Source of the DNA: CAZAYB01 sp964489215
GTDB taxonomy: Bacteria; Planctomycetota; Phycisphaerae; Sedimentisphaerales; Anaerohalosphaeraceae
Direction of reading: 5' to 3'
DNA: 6,960 bases
Assembly (NCBI GenBank): GCA_964489215.1
Contig: CAZAYB010000171.1
Coordinates: 1 to 6,960, forward strand
How positions within the stretch are numbered: position 1 is the stretch's first letter; every line of letters begins with the position of its first letter. The position numbers and the translations under genes were made by a program. The notes under the pieces are model-generated. The model ran no database searches and was not told where the DNA came from. It saw only the letters and a list, made by a program, of their open reading frames with translations. Shown in pieces: positions 5,755 through 6,960 of the stretch.

Positions 5755-5890
5755 CCTAAGCAGCCACATAATTACTTGAAACGCTCATAGCTAATTGCTC
5801 TGATTTGGATATAATTGCGTAAAAGTGTTGTGTTTGCAAGCAATAAGTTAAGGGCGTGTGAAAAAATTGGTGAAAAAGTTTATCGGCATT

Positions 5891-6960
5891 TTAATATGCT
5901 TTTGACTGCTCGAATACTTTTACCTGGTTTTTGCCAGCCTGTTTTGCGGCATAGAGAGCCTGGTCGGTTGCCTTTGTAATGTCGCCTGGTGATGCGTTTA
6001 TTGGATTGTATTGGCCTACGCCGACACTAATTGACAGTTCAATTTTGTGATCGTCCCACATGACAGGGTTCTGCGATACCATTTTTACCATACGCTCAGC
6101 GACGACAATTGCATCCGGCAGTGAGGTGTTGGGCAAAATGACAGCAAATTCGTCACCGCCGTATCTTGCGGCAGTGTCTATCTGTCTTATGCAGGCTCCG
6201 ATCCTCTTTGAGACCTGTCTTATGACTAAGTCTCCAGCTCTGTGTCCGAAGTTGTCATTTACAGGTTTTAAGTTGTCAATATCAGCCATAATAATTGAAA
6301 TTTGTCCACCGTACCGCTGAGAACGTCTCAGCTCGACTTCAAGGCTTTCGTAGAAAGTTCTGTGGTTTAACATTCCGGTTACGCCGTCAGTTTTTGCCTG
6401 TCTCTGAGTTTTTTCGAAGAGCTTAACATTTCCGATGCTTGCCCCGATCAGCTGGCGGAAAAGGTCAATGACGGCTATGTCTTCCTTATTGAATGGCTCT
6501 CCGTCAGATTTGTCTGTAAGATTCAATACTCCTACTACCCTTCCCTGACAGATTAGAGGTGCAATAATGCAGCTTTTTGAACTGTAGTTTTTTGCAAAGG
6601 ACCTGTTTGTTTGCTCCATTTGTGGGTTTTTGTGTGTTTCGATGTCGTTGACCAGCATTAATTCCTTGCTTCTTACGGCTGCTACCATTGGAGAAGGAGG
6701 ATTCTGGTTCAGTGAAACAATATTGTTTATCAGGAACGGATGGTTGTTTTTTTCGAGGTGGAGTATGTCGCTTGTATCGTCAAGGATATATAGAGAGGAT
6801 CTTTTAGCACCGATAAGGTTTGGTATTTCCTCAACGCAAATTTCAGCGATTTTAGCCATGTCGAGACAGTTTAACTGCCTTGCAAGAGGTGTTATTGCAG
6901 CGAGCTTACAGGCTTTGTGAGAACAAGCAAGCAGGTTCTCAGGTGTATTTTGCGTTTTTA
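5891..6960 (-). CDS. Sensor diguanylate cyclase (GAF-GGDEF), N-terminus beyond the window
   Basis: The enzyme makes c-di-GMP from two GTP. The frame stays open from the stop at 5891 to the window edge. The first in-frame ATG (6859) has no ribosome binding site, and the 33 visible residues before it ('KLAAITPLARQLNCLD' and more) look like the first helix of the GAF domain, so the gene is partial here. Numbering from that Met: a GAF domain to about 148 ('SSLYILDD', 'IIAPLICQGRVVGVLNLTD'), then a linker, then GGDEF domain 157-322. The GGDEF domain has 'TDGVTGMLNHRTF', metal-binding D193 in 'MADIDNLKPVNDNFGH', an intact catalytic GGDEF at 234-238, the inhibitory I-site RxxD (R225, D228) five residues before it, and 'ISVGV' at 277-281. 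The GAF domain probably senses a small ligand or mediates dimerisation. Active-site completeness argues for an active, product-inhibited cyclase. No target or operon partner is visible. Confidence 0.94.
   Translation of the reverse strand, partial: KTQNTPENLLACSHKACKLAAITPLARQLNCLDMAKIAEICVEEIPNLIGAKRSSLYILDDTSDILHLEKNNHPFLINNIVSLNQNPPSPMVAAVRSKELMLVNDIETHKNPQMEQTNRSFAKNYSSKSCIIAPLICQGRVVGVLNLTDKSDGEPFNKEDIAVIDLFRQLIGASIGNVKLFEKTQRQAKTDGVTGMLNHRTFYESLEVELRRSQRYGGQISIIMADIDNLKPVNDNFGHRAGDLVIRQVSKRIGACIRQIDTAARYGGDEFAVILPNTSLPDAIVVAERMVKMVSQNPVMWDDHKIELSISVGVGQYNPINASPGDITKATDQALYAAKQAGKNQVKVFEQSKAY

Larger units (their letters stand above)
5660..5890. other. Spacer between diguanylate cyclase and YqaE gene, broken by assembly gap
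   Basis: No gene is seen. On the minus strand a perfect TTGACA (5700-5695) stands 17 bases from CAAATT (5677-5672), only three of six matches to a -10. It abuts the YqaE ribosome binding site, so a transcript from it would have almost no leader; it is only a weak promoter candidate. AACCGCT (5711-5717) and AGCGG-C-TT (5728-5735) can form a bulged hairpin of unknown meaning. No terminator is recognisable after the cyclase stop at 5891. Confidence 0.45.

Noticed and set aside
5776..5815. Plus-strand TATAAT at 5810-5815 as a promoter
   Set aside because: The nearest -35-like TTGAAA is 28 bases away and no plus-strand gene follows.
51..5820. Ten-base repeat ataattgcgt at 51-60 and 5811-5820, with cctaag nearby in both places
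   Set aside because: Too short and without extended flanking identity; most likely chance in AT-rich spacer DNA.

Overview
The window is a stretch of bacterial chromosome, moderately AT-rich, in which every credible gene lies on the minus strand. It is read here from high to low coordinates. Ten unknown bases at 5745-5754 mark a join in a draft assembly, probably a metagenome-derived or other unfinished genome. The host cannot be named with certainty. A GxGYxYP-family protein paired with a GT4 glycosyltransferase carrying an 'REGLARVLPQAM' motif would fit the Planctomycetota (Phycisphaerae-like) or wider PVC bacteria. That is an inference from family resemblance, not a demonstrated placement.

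Layout on the minus strand: (1) 6960-5891 is a sensor diguanylate cyclase (GAF + GGDEF) whose N-terminus lies outside the window. (2) 5890-5660 is a short non-coding stretch interrupted by the assembly gap. (3) 5659-5489 is a 56-residue YqaE/Pmp3-family membrane protein with a strong ribosome binding site. (4) 5488-5086 is a 403-base intergenic region. It holds a good sigma-70 promoter inside a long imperfect palindrome, followed by a leader of about 147 nt that can close into a stem-bounded structure ahead of asd. (5) 5085-172 is a four-gene cluster: asd (aspartate-semialdehyde dehydrogenase), truA (tRNA pseudouridine synthase), a GT4 glycosyltransferase, and an exported GxGYxYP-family protein. 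Gaps within the cluster are 26 and 42 bases, and the last pair overlaps by 14 bases. It therefore looks like one transcript driven from the promoter at 5239-5267. (6) 171-1 holds no supportable gene.

The cluster mixes housekeeping functions (aspartate-family amino acid synthesis, tRNA modification) with two envelope or polysaccharide genes at its distal end. The glycosyltransferase and the GxGYxYP gene are probably translationally coupled, which hints that they act on the same glycan. The diguanylate cyclase keeps its catalytic GGDEF and its RxxD inhibitory site, so it is probably an active, feedback-controlled c-di-GMP synthase. Nothing in the sequence links it to the cluster.

Most of the window is ordinary. 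The parts worth a second look are the palindrome-embedded promoter plus structured leader before asd, the A7C8 homopolymer tract just after the signal sequence of the GxGYxYP protein, that protein's altered signature, the coupled GT4/GxGYxYP pair, and the unexplained inverted repeats in the asd-YqaE spacer. No RNA gene, CRISPR array, insertion sequence or defence-like system was seen.
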